The notes under the pieces were generated by a model. It saw nothing but the letters and a program-made list of their open reading frames with translations. It made no database searches and was not told where the DNA came from. From an uncultured Clostridia bacterium (GTDB lineage Bacteria; Bacillota; Clostridia; Oscillospirales; Oscillospiraceae), in the NCBI GenBank assembly GCA_945927915.1, contig CAMEMX010000064.1, forward strand, positions 1-8,317: a stretch of 8,317 nt of DNA. The letters are read 5' to 3'. Within the stretch, counting starts at the first letter, position 1. Each line of letters opens with the position of its first letter. This document shows, piece by piece, positions 1 to 7,400 of the stretch. The position numbers and the translations under genes are program-made.

Positions 1-778
1 CCACGCGCAGCAGCGCGTTTAAGATGGCGGAGTCAAATTCCGGCGTGACCGGGCGCAGCAGCACCGATGCGACCGAGAACACGAGGATCGACACGATGAT
101 GACGACAAAGAGGAAGCTCGTGCCGCAGCGCGGGTGCAGGCGGGTCTGTGCGCGGACGTTTTCGACCGTCAGCGGGAGCTTTGCCTCATAGCAGCGGATG
201 GTCTTATGCTCCGCGCCGTGGTAGGAAAAGACGCGCTTCATGTCCTTCATCCGTGAGACGAGGAACATATACGCAAGGAAGATCGCAATGCGAACGGCGC
301 CCTCGAGCAGGTTGCGCACCAGCTCGTTGTCCGTGATCCAACGGTTGATGAACGAGCCGATGAGCGACGGCACAACGATGAACAGGCCGACCGACAGCGC
401 GATGCCGAGCACCACCGCGATCGTGATGAGCGTGCTCTGCGCCTTTTCGGAGGAGAGCTTTTTCTCCAGCCATGCGTCAAATTTGGACTGGCTCTGCTCC
501 GCTTCGCCGTCGTCCTCCGCGAACAGATCCGCCGAATACATCAGCGCACTCACACCCGTCTTCATCGAGGCGCAGAAGTTGAATACGCCGCGCACGAGCG
601 GGATCTTCTTCACGCTGAACTTCTTTGCGGGCTTGCGCGGCTCGACCTTGGATTGGATGCCGTCTTTCGTGCGCACGACGGTGGCGCACTTCTCCGGGCC
701 CATCATCATGATGCCCTCGATCAGCGCCTGTCCGCCGATCATGGTCTTAAATTTTTCTGTTGTCGTCTTTTTTGCCAT
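1..778 (-). CDS. DUF1385 (YqhQ-like) multi-pass membrane protein, 3' end outside the window
   Basis: The frame opens at an ATG at 776-778 and stays open to base 1, giving 259 visible residues; YqhQ-type proteins are roughly 310-320 residues, so about 50 are missing at the C-terminus. Three family signatures are seen: GGQALIEGIMMMGP at residues 15-28, YHGAEHKTIRCYE at 186-198 and TRLHPRCGTSFL at 212-223. Hydrophobic segments lie at about 115-140, 159-175 and 221-241, so this is an integral membrane protein. The His/Glu/Cys-rich motifs have led the family to be described as a putative metal-dependent enzyme, but I know of no established reaction. The start is supported by AAGGA five or six bases upstream. 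The kinase gene stops 11 bases before, so it probably belongs to the same transcript. Family assignment is confident; function is unknown. Confidence 0.93.
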   Translation of the reverse strand, partial: MAKKTTTEKFKTMIGGQALIEGIMMMGPEKCATVVRTKDGIQSKVEPRKPAKKFSVKKIPLVRGVFNFCASMKTGVSALMYSADLFAEDDGEAEQSQSKFDAWLEKKLSSEKAQSTLITIAVVLGIALSVGLFIVVPSLIGSFINRWITDNELVRNLLEGAVRIAIFLAYMFLVSRMKDMKRVFSYHGAEHKTIRCYEAKLPLTVENVRAQTRLHPRCGTSFLFVVIIVSILVFSVASVLLRPVTPEFDSAILNALLRV

Positions 779-789
779 AAGCTTCCTTT

Positions 790-2208
790 CTAATGTCCCG
801 CGATGGGCAGGCGGATGGTCACGAGGGTGCCGCCGCCTTCGGCGTTTGCAAGCTCCAATGTGCCGTTGTGCATGGTGACGATCTCCTCGCAGACCGCGAG
901 GCCGATGCCGCTGCCGCGTGCCTTGGAGCTGCCCTTATAGAATTTCTTTTTGACAAGGGGAAGCTCTTCCTCCGGGATGCCCGGTCCGAAATCGCGGATG
1001 CACACAATCACGAAGCCGTCCTCGCAGCGCATTTCCGCCGTAATCTTCCCGCCCTCGCCGCCGTGCTTCGCGGCGTTGTCGAGGATGTTTAAGAAAACCT
1101 GCCGCATTCTGGAAGGATCGCAGGGGATCTCCGGGATCTCCTCGTCGTTTTCCAGATAGACAAGCTCGATATTCTCCTGCTTCAGGCGCGAGCCGTACAT
1201 GAACACCGTGTCCTCAAACTCGGCACGGATGTCGCTCTGCACGACGTTCAGGGTGAAGCGTCCGTCCTGCATCCGCGTGAATTCCAGCAGCTCCTCGACC
1301 ATGCCGGTCAGGCGCCGCGATTCACGCAGGATGATGTTCAGGCCGCGCTTTGCCTCGGTCGTGTCCATCGAGCCGCCGGCGGAGAGCAGCGTCTCGCTCC
1401 AGCCGCTGATCGCCGTCAGAGGGGTGCGAAGCTCGTGGGAGACGGACGAGACGAATTCCGACTGCATCTTCTCCGAGCGGCTGATCTTCATCGACATATC
1501 GTTGATCGTGTCCGCCAGTTCGCCGATCTCATCATCGGACTGGCGCTGGATCTGCACGCCGTAGCTGCCCGATGCGATGCGCTTTGCCGTCGCGGTGATC
1601 TCCGAGACAGGCACCAGGATAGATTTCAAATAGTATCTGCCGCTGACATAGACGATCAGCAGGATCAGCAGGCCGACCAGCACGACGAGCGCGCTGAAGA
1701 GCATGATCTGCCGGTCGACACGGGAAAGGCTGGTGACATAGCGCAGAACGCCGATGACCTCGCCGTTGGAATAGATCAGCGGGCTGGAGACCGCCATGAT
1801 GCGTTCGCCCGTGGCGGGGTTTCTGCCCGTAAAGGTGCTGATGGACTTCGTCTCGATGGCCTGCGTAATATCGCTCGTAGTAGCCGCTCTGGTTGCAAGA
1901 GGGCCGAAGGAGGACGCCACGATACGGTCATTCGTGTTGATGAATTGCAGCTCCATGACGTCCTTCGAGTCGAAGGTCTGCGCAAATTTCGCGCAGGAGC
2001 TGTAGTATTCGTGGTAGCTCTTGCCGATATAGGTCTCAAAGAAGCTCGTGCTTGTGCGCGCCTTGGCCTCCATACCCGCCCGCATATTGGAATAGTAGTA
2101 GGTGGCGACGGTAACGGACAGCGCCGCCACGCACAGGAACACCAACGCCAGCACGAGGCTCAGGGTATTTCTCAGCCAGCGTTTTTGCAGGCCCTTCACC
2201 TTTTTCAC
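790..2208 (-). CDS. Membrane sensor histidine kinase (HAMP-HisKA-HATPase_c)
   Basis: This is the sensor of a two-component system: it autophosphorylates on a histidine and passes the phosphate to a response regulator, here almost certainly the one encoded just upstream. From the GTG at 2206-2208 the protein has 472 residues. Transmembrane segments lie at about 14-38 and 167-189 and enclose about 130 extracytoplasmic residues that look like a Cache/PDC-type sensor (the stretch AVSSPLIYSNGEVIGVLRYV near its end is typical). A HAMP linker spans about 190-243. HisKA carries SHELRTPLT with phospho-acceptor H258 and an HExxT phosphatase motif. HATPase_c shows the N box (N374, N378), the G1 box D406-FGPGIP and the G2 box GSGIGLA at 432-438. 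No cytoplasmic PAS domain is seen. Overall architecture resembles PhoR/WalK-type kinases, but the ligand cannot be read from sequence. The in-frame GTG at 2250 would add 14 residues and overlap the regulator gene by 13 bases, but has no Shine-Dalgarno. Confidence 0.95.
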   Translation of the reverse strand: MKKVKGLQKRWLRNTLSLVLALVFLCVAALSVTVATYYYSNMRAGMEAKARTSTSFFETYIGKSYHEYYSSCAKFAQTFDSKDVMELQFINTNDRIVASSFGPLATRAATTSDITQAIETKSISTFTGRNPATGERIMAVSSPLIYSNGEVIGVLRYVTSLSRVDRQIMLFSALVVLVGLLILLIVYVSGRYYLKSILVPVSEITATAKRIASGSYGVQIQRQSDDEIGELADTINDMSMKISRSEKMQSEFVSSVSHELRTPLTAISGWSETLLSAGGSMDTTEAKRGLNIILRESRRLTGMVEELLEFTRMQDGRFTLNVVQSDIRAEFEDTVFMYGSRLKQENIELVYLENDEEIPEIPCDPSRMRQVFLNILDNAAKHGGEGGKITAEMRCEDGFVIVCIRDFGPGIPEEELPLVKKKFYKGSSKARGSGIGLAVCEEIVTMHNGTLELANAEGGGTLVTIRLPIAGH

Positions 2209-2216
2209 GCGTTTTT

Positions 2217-2221
2217 CCTCC
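2217..2221 (-). promoter_or_regulatory. Shine-Dalgarno GGAGG that fixes the kinase start
   Basis: GGAGG on the minus strand lies 8 bases before the GTG at 2206-2208. The upstream in-frame GTG at 2248-2250 lies inside the end of the regulator gene, and the bases before it (GGCTTCGGTTATAA) hold no purine-rich site. The shorter kinase is therefore preferred. Confidence 0.75.
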
Positions 2222-2237
2222 ACAGAGCCCTGCGGCT

Positions 2238-2924
2238 TTACAGTCCCCACTTATAACCGAAGCCCCAGACCGTTGTGATATAGGTCGGGTTGGCGGTGTT
2301 GTCCTCGATCTTGATGCGCAGGCGGCGGATATTGACGTCGACGATCTTCAATTCACCGTCATAGTCCCTGCCCCAGACAGCCGCCAGAATGTCCTCGCGG
2401 GACAGGGCGCGGCCGGGGTTCTGCATAAAGAGCTGGATGATGGCATATTCCACCTGCGTCAGCTTGATGCGGCGGCCGTCCTTTTCCAGCGTGCGGTTGC
2501 GGATGTTGAGCGTGAACGGCTCGTGGACGATGATCTCCGGGTTCGTCTCCGCGCCGCCGCCGATGCGGCGGTAGAGCGCGTCGATGCGCGCCGTCAGCTC
2601 CGCCGGAGAGAACGGCTTGGTCACATAGTCGTCCGCGCCCGTCATCAGGCCGGTCACCTTGTCCATCTCCTGCGTGCGCGCCGTCAGCATGATGATGCCG
2701 ATGGTCTTGTTGGTCGCGCGGATGTTGCGGCAGACCTCAAAGCCGTCGATGTCGGGCAGCATGATGTCCAGGATCGCCACGCCGACGTCCGGGTTCTCCT
2801 TCAGCCGTTCGAGCGCCTCCATGCCCGTGCCCGCCTCGATGGGGTCGTAGCCTGCGCGCTTGAGGTTGATGACCACGAAGCTGCGAATGCTGACCTCATC
2901 CTCCAAAATCAGTACCTTTTTCAT
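2238..2924 (-). CDS. OmpR/PhoB-family response regulator
   Basis: This 228-residue DNA-binding response regulator is the expected phosphorylation partner of the kinase that follows it. The receiver domain occupies about 1-120, with acidic pocket E8-D9, phospho-acceptor D53 (in LDIMLPDIDG), switch residue T81 and conserved K103 (in TKPF). The winged-helix output domain runs from about 133 to 228; the likely recognition helix is about 193-208 (VDVNIRRLR), and the wing ends in TVWGFGYKWG. Length and domain order are normal for the family. The ATG at 2922-2924 is chosen because GGAGG (2933-2937) stands 8 bases upstream and because the protein then begins MKKVLILEDE, the usual start; a longer reading to 2951 adds nine unconserved residues. 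It lies 70 bases after the lipoprotein gene. The tandem repeats before that gene are a plausible target, which would make it autoregulatory (inference). Whether it is a PhoP, WalR or another paralogue cannot be settled by eye. Confidence 0.96.
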   Translation of the reverse strand: MKKVLILEDEVSIRSFVVINLKRAGYDPIEAGTGMEALERLKENPDVGVAILDIMLPDIDGFEVCRNIRATNKTIGIIMLTARTQEMDKVTGLMTGADDYVTKPFSPAELTARIDALYRRIGGGAETNPEIIVHEPFTLNIRNRTLEKDGRRIKLTQVEYAIIQLFMQNPGRALSREDILAAVWGRDYDGELKIVDVNIRRLRIKIEDNTANPTYITTVWGFGYKWGL

Positions 2925-2932
2925 CAATATAT

Positions 2933-2937
2933 CCTCC
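2933..2937 (-). promoter_or_regulatory. Shine-Dalgarno GGAGG of the response regulator
   Basis: GGAGG lies 8 bases before the ATG at 2922-2924 and lies downstream of the earlier in-frame start codon, so it selects the 228-residue product rather than the 237-residue one. Confidence 0.75.
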
Positions 2938-2975
2938 CCGGCGTTTGTCACCGTTGGTTTTTTCTTCTCAAATCA

Positions 2976-2989
2976 CCGCATCGGTGCGG
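2976..2989 (-). other. Small GC hairpin after the lipoprotein stop codon
   Basis: On the minus strand CCGCA-CCGA-TGCGG can form a 5-bp stem with a 4-base loop, starting 5 bases after the lipoprotein stop. An overlapping alternative, CACCG-ATG-CGGTG (2974-2986), is mutually exclusive with it. No run of T follows, so it is not a convincing intrinsic terminator. It could modestly shape mRNA stability or the ratio of lipoprotein to regulator, or mean nothing. Confidence 0.3.
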
Positions 2990-2994
2990 CTGAC

Positions 2995-4320
2995 TTATTC
3001 CGTCTCACCCGTTTTCCAGTCCACGCGGATAAAGCGGAACATGGTTTGCAGCGTCCCCACATTCAAGCCCTCCGCAGCAGCGCCCTTTTCCAGGCTGCAC
3101 AGATAGACCGTATTGCCGTTCTCCGCGAGCTTCTCCCAGCCCGGTTCCTCGGCAAGGCGTTTTGTGTCGTCCTTGCTGACGGCGCACAGCGTAAACAGCG
3201 CCGTCGTCTTTCCGTCGCTGACAAGCTGGAAGCGGAAGCCGAGCGTCGTACTGCTGACGGCTACGCGCGTAACGGCAAGCGTCTGCGCCCACCGCTGCGG
3301 GACGATCAGATACCAGCCGCCGGAATAGCTGTGGTAGGTCAGGCATTTGACCTGCTCGGTGCCGCTCGGCAGCAGGTTATACCAGCAGATCAGCGAGCGG
3401 TTTTTGGACGTCTCGTCGTCCTCCAGCTCAGGCAGCGCGATCAGGCGCGGCAGCTCGATCAGCCCGTCGTCGTCAATGTCGGTGCTGTAAACGTAATAAT
3501 CACGCACCGTCTCAACGCCGGTGTTGTTGCCGTCGGCAAGCGTCAGGTTGCAGAATTCTCCGTGACGCAGGGCAAAAATGTCCGTCACGATCATACCCTC
3601 GCCGTATTCCGAGGCGACGAAGACCGCAGGAACCTCCTGGCACATTCTGCCGGTGATGATGCGCTTGACCGCCGTGACCGGCGTGGTCATGCCGGCCTCC
3701 CGCGCACGGACGAGCTGGCCTTCCTGCCAGTGGTAGTATTCCGCGACGCCGCTCTGCTCCGTGTCCGCACGCAGCAGCACGAGGTCGCGGTTGCCGTCTG
3801 CGTCGAGATCGGCCATGATATATTCGGAATAGTTCGCCGTCAGAAGCTCCTGCGCCGTGTCGCCGCGCAGGGCGTAGACACTCAGCGTCTGTGCGACCTG
3901 ATCGCTGATGAGGCGGCCGAAGACGAGCTCGTTGCCCGGCTCGCCGTCGATCTGCACATATTCCACATGGTCAAAGCTGCTGCCGGCGGATTCCAGGCTT
4001 GCAAGCAGGCGGTAGGCGCCGTCTCGCCGGGAGAAAATGCACACCGTCAGCGAGCCGGCGGCAGTCTTCAGAAAGACGATCGTCTCGTCGCTGCCGTCGC
4101 CGTCGAGGTCGGCAAGCTGCACCGCCTGCTGGTTGTCGCCGGACGTCGGCGTGCAATAGGTCGTTCCCTCCGGCATGGCCTCCTCGATGGCTTTTTGCAG
4201 CTCGTAGTATTCCTCCGGCTGCTTGGGGATGGCATAAAGGTTCTCCGCAGGGTCGAGGAAGCAGCCGCTCAGCGAAGCGGAAAGCGCCAGCACAAGCACG
4301 AACAATATGATACGTTTCAC
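2995..4320 (-). CDS. Lipoprotein with FG-GAP/VCBS-like propeller repeats
   Basis: This 441-residue protein begins with a signal peptide and lipobox: a basic N-terminus (MKR), a hydrophobic core at about 4-16, then LSGC with lipidated C20. It should be anchored on the outer face of the cytoplasmic membrane. Residues about 69-341 read as five repeats of roughly 48-66 residues. Repeats 1, 3 and 5 carry complete calcium-type DxDxDG motifs (DLDGDG at 71, DLDADG at 171, DIDDDG at 281); repeats 2 (IDGEPGNELVFG, 124-135) and 4 (from about 217) are degenerate. This fits an FG-GAP/VCBS-type beta-propeller, partial or completed by other parts of the chain. Residues about 342-441 form a further domain I do not recognise. 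The GTG start at 4318-4320 has AGGAGG seven bases upstream. It is the first gene of the putative operon with the two-component pair. An extracellular binding or accessory-sensor role is inference; ligand unknown. Confidence 0.9.
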   Translation of the reverse strand: MKRIILFVLVLALSASLSGCFLDPAENLYAIPKQPEEYYELQKAIEEAMPEGTTYCTPTSGDNQQAVQLADLDGDGSDETIVFLKTAAGSLTVCIFSRRDGAYRLLASLESAGSSFDHVEYVQIDGEPGNELVFGRLISDQVAQTLSVYALRGDTAQELLTANYSEYIMADLDADGNRDLVLLRADTEQSGVAEYYHWQEGQLVRAREAGMTTPVTAVKRIITGRMCQEVPAVFVASEYGEGMIVTDIFALRHGEFCNLTLADGNNTGVETVRDYYVYSTDIDDDGLIELPRLIALPELEDDETSKNRSLICWYNLLPSGTEQVKCLTYHSYSGGWYLIVPQRWAQTLAVTRVAVSSTTLGFRFQLVSDGKTTALFTLCAVSKDDTKRLAEEPGWEKLAENGNTVYLCSLEKGAAAEGLNVGTLQTMFRFIRVDWKTGETE

Positions 4321-4327
4321 GGCAGCG

Positions 4328-4333
4328 CCTCCT
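4328..4333 (-). promoter_or_regulatory. Shine-Dalgarno AGGAGG of the lipoprotein gene
   Basis: AGGAGG lies 7 bases before the GTG at 4318-4320. It supports this non-ATG start, which also places the signal peptide exactly at the N-terminus. Confidence 0.8.
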
Positions 4334-4338
4334 CCCCG

Positions 4339-4363
4339 ATTGTAGAATTCTAATCTATTGTAG
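4339..4363 (-). repeat. Two direct copies of CTACAAT in the lipoprotein leader
   Basis: CTACAAT occurs at 4357-4363 and 4339-4345, an 18-bp period, just downstream of the -10 element around and after the expected transcription start. TACAA is the complement of TTGTA in the TTTTGTAAC repeats upstream, so the two pairs flank the -10 in opposite orientation. The sequence is AT-rich and the units short, so chance is possible. Confidence 0.3.
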
Positions 4364-4364
4364 T

Positions 4365-4393
4365 ATTATAGCACAGGTCGTTACAAAAGTGTA
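4365..4393 (-). promoter_or_regulatory. Extended -10 promoter of the lipoprotein/two-component operon
   Basis: TATAAT at 4365-4370 is a perfect -10 hexamer, preceded by TGC (4371-4373), forming an extended -10 of the TGnTATAAT kind. At the 17-bp spacing the -35 position reads TACACT (4388-4393), only three of six matches to TTGACA. A start near 4358 would give a leader of about 37 bases before the GTG at 4320. A strong -10 with a poor -35 is typical of promoters that need an activator, and the adjoining direct repeats suit one. Confidence 0.72.
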
Positions 4394-4410
4394 GTCTCTT
4401 TGTTACAAAA
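4380..4410 (-). promoter_or_regulatory. Tandem TTTTGTAAC repeats, candidate response-regulator site
   Basis: TTTTGTAAC occurs perfectly twice on the minus strand, at 4402-4410 and 4380-4388, start to start 22 bp, or two helical turns. The proximal copy covers the gap between the -35 and -10 positions and touches the -35; the distal copy is centred near -48. OmpR/PhoB-family regulators bind direct repeats spaced by about 11 bp or multiples on one DNA face, and TGTAAC fits the published WalR half-site TGTWAH, although WalR sites use 11-bp spacing. Binding by the regulator encoded two genes on is inference. Confidence 0.5.
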
Positions 4411-4418
4411 AACCGGGA

Positions 4419-7400
4419 TTATTTCAAAACGACACAGCTTTCGCCCAGTAGCGTCCGCAGCTCGGCGAGCATATCCGCCCGCAGCGAACAGGTCGTCCCG
4501 CGCCGCACGCCGGTGTCCGCGAAGTAAAGGACAGCCTGCACGTCGCCGGGGAACATATTGAGGATCGCGCGGGTCTTGCGGTCGGCGCGGCAGCCCTCCG
4601 AGGGCAGCTTCAGATAGAGCTTCTGCGGCTCCTTCCGCGCGACATCCGCCAGCAGCCGCAGCTCGTTGACGACCATCTGCGGGGCCTTTTCGTCGCGCAC
4701 GGACAACCTGCCCTCTGCAACGACGGGCGTGTTCTCCGTCAGGATGTTGCCGCATTTTGCGATCACGTTGGAAAATGTCAGCAATTCGATGGCTGCGGTG
4801 TCATCCTCCAGCGTCACATACGCCATCATGGAGTTATTGCGCGTTGTTTTCATGCGCACCGTCTCGATGATGCCCGCGATGCGGACGATCTGGTCGTCGC
4901 GGTAGACGCCGTCGGCGTTCTCGAACGATTCCAGAATGCGCAGGATCGGCACGACGCCGCTGCCCTTGAGCTGCTTGCGGTATTCGTCCATCGGGTGACC
5001 GGACAGGTAAAGTCCGATCGTCTCCTTCTCCATCTGCATCCGTTCGTTTTTCGGCAGCTCCGCCAGCTTCGGCATGTTGAGGGTGGATTTTTTCTCCTCC
5101 TCGCCGCCGAGCATATCGAAAAGCTGGAGCTGTCCGGCAAGGTTGCGTTTTTTGCTGTTGGCGGCGGTGTCCATGACCGTCTCATAGCAGTAGAGCATCT
5201 GCGCGCGGTTGAGGCCGAGGCCGTCCAGCGCGCCGCACTTGATGAGGTTCTCCACGGCGCGCTTGTTGATGTCCGCATCCAGCATCCGCTCGATAAAATC
5301 CTCCAGCGAGGTAAACTTGCCGTTTTTTTCGCGCTCCGCGACCATCTGGCGCAGCAGGCCGCGTCCGATGTTCTTGACCGCGCCGAGGCCGAAGCGGATG
5401 CCCGCCTCCTCGACGGTAAACTTGTCCTCCGAGGCGTTGACGTCGGGCGGCAGCAGGGCGATGCCCAGCTCGCGGCACTCGGCGATATAGCCGACGGCCT
5501 TGGCGGTGTTGTCGAGCACGCTCGTCAGCAGCGCCGCCATGTATTCCTTCGGGAAATGGCACTTCAGATATGCCGTTTCATAGGTCACTTTTGCGTAGCA
5601 CACCGCGTGCGCCTTATTGAAGGCATAGTTCGCGAAGTCCAGAATGTCCTTATAGATGGTCTGCGCGGCGGCCTCCGGCACGCCGTTGGCGATCGCGCCG
5701 GGGATGCCGCGCTCGCTGTCACCGTAGACAAAGGCCTTCTGCTCCGCGAGGATGACCTTTTCCTTCTTTTTCGAGATGGCGCGGCGCATATTGTCCGCCT
5801 GTCCGAGGCTGTAGCCGCCGAGCTTGCGGAAGATCTCGATGACCTGCTCCTGATAGACGATACAGCCGTAGGTGACCGAGAGGATCGGCTCAAGCTGCGG
5901 GCAGAGATAGGTGATCTTCTCCGGGTGGAGCTTGTTGTCGATAAAGCGCGGGATGGAATCCATCGGGCCGGGTCGGTAGAGCGCGACGATCGCCGTCAGA
6001 TCCTCGATGGACTGGGGCTTCATGTTGACGCACACGCCCGTGATACCCGCCGATTCAAGCTGGAACACGCCCGCCGTCCTGCCCTCGGAGAGCATGGCGA
6101 AGCTCCCGGCGTCGTCCTCACTGACGTTTTTCAGGTCAAAGTCCGGCAGACGCTTGCGGATCTCCTGCTCGGCGTCCTCGATGATCGTGAGGTTGCGCAG
6201 GCCGAGGAAGTCCATTTTGAGCAGGCCCAGCTCCTCGATGGTCGTCATGGTGAACTGGGTGACGATGGTGTCGTCGTTACGCGCCAGCGGCACATAATCG
6301 CAGACCGGGTCTTTTGTGATGACCACGCCGGCGGCGTGGGTGGACGTGTTGCGCGGCATTCCCTCCAGCGCCCGCGCGGTGTCGACGAGCTTTTTCACGC
6401 GCTCGTCGCTGTCATACATCTGCTTGAGCTGCGGCGAGACGCGCAGCGCCTCATCGAGCGTCATGTGCAGCGTCGTGGGAATGAGCTTTGCCACGGCGTC
6501 CGTCTCGGCGTAGGTGAAGTCCAGCGCCCGTCCGACGTCGCGGATGGCGGCACGCGCCGCCATCGTGCCGAAGGTGACGATCTGCGCCACGCGATCCTTG
6601 CCGTATTTGCGCATGACATAGTCGATGACCTCGCCGCGCCGTGCCTGACAGAAATCCGTGTCGAAATCGGGCATACTGACGCGCTCGGGGTTTAAGAAAC
6701 GCTCGAAGATGAGGTGGTATTTCATCGGGTCCATCTCGGTGATGTGCATACAGTACGCCGCGATGGACGCCGCGCCGGAGCCTCTGCCCGGCCCGACGGG
6801 GATGCCCTCGTGCTTGGCCCAGAGGATGAAGTCCGCCACGATGAGGTAGTAGTCCACATAACCCATCGTTTCGATGACGTTCATCTCGTATTCCAGCCGC
6901 TTGCGGTATTCGGGCGGCTGCGCCGGGTAGCGCTCGCGGAAGCCCTCCTCGCAGAGCCTGCGGAAATAGGTCAGCGAATCCGAGCCGTCCGGCGGCACGA
7001 ATTCGGGCAGATGGTAGTGGTTGAACTCAAATTCCACGTTGCAGCGGTCGGCAATGCGCTGGGTGTTTTCGATCGCCTCGGGCAGATTGGGGAAAAGCGC
7101 GCGCATCTCGTCCTCGGATTTGAGGTAAAATTCCTGCGTCTCGAAGCGCATCCGGTTCGGGTCGTCCACGGTCTTGCCCATCTGGATGCACATCAAAACG
7201 TCCTGGATGTAGCTGTCCTCCCGCGTTAAGTAGTGCGCGTCGTTCGTCACGACGAGCGGCAGTCCCGTCTCCTGCGCGAGCTTGACAATGCCGCGGTTGA
7301 CCTCCGTCTGCTCCGGCAGGCCGTGATCCTGCAGCTCCAGATAGAAGTGATCCTCTCCGAAGATCCCGGACAGCTCCAGCGCGAGCTGCTTTGCGCCCGC

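Noticed and set aside
240..878. 212-codon plus-strand open frame opposite the DUF1385 gene
   Set aside because: The minus-strand DUF1385 frame carries conserved family motifs; this one has none and also runs across the gene boundary.
1435..2256. 273-codon plus-strand open frame opposite the kinase gene
   Set aside because: It is antisense to a kinase with all catalytic motifs and has the composition of a shadow frame.
2925..2994. Separate promoter for the regulator/kinase genes in the 70-base gap after the lipoprotein gene
   Set aside because: A TTGAGA is present on the minus strand, but nothing like TATAAT lies 16-18 bases downstream; read-through from the lipoprotein promoter is more likely.
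2860..4353. 497-codon open frame on the plus strand, antisense to the lipoprotein gene
   Set aside because: It mirrors the codon bias of the real minus-strand gene, has no recognisable domain, and the lipoprotein on the other strand has a signal peptide, lipobox, Shine-Dalgarno and promoter.
4407..4418. CCCGG followed by TTTTTT just after the dnaE stop, as an intrinsic terminator
   Set aside because: The T run is present but no stem beyond the 4-base CCGG palindrome precedes it, so there is no usable hairpin.
4995..6695. 566-codon open frame on the plus strand, antisense to dnaE
   Set aside because: It is a shadow of the GC-rich dnaE coding sequence. The composition (rich in R, D, H, A, L) is that of antisense translation, and no domain is visible.
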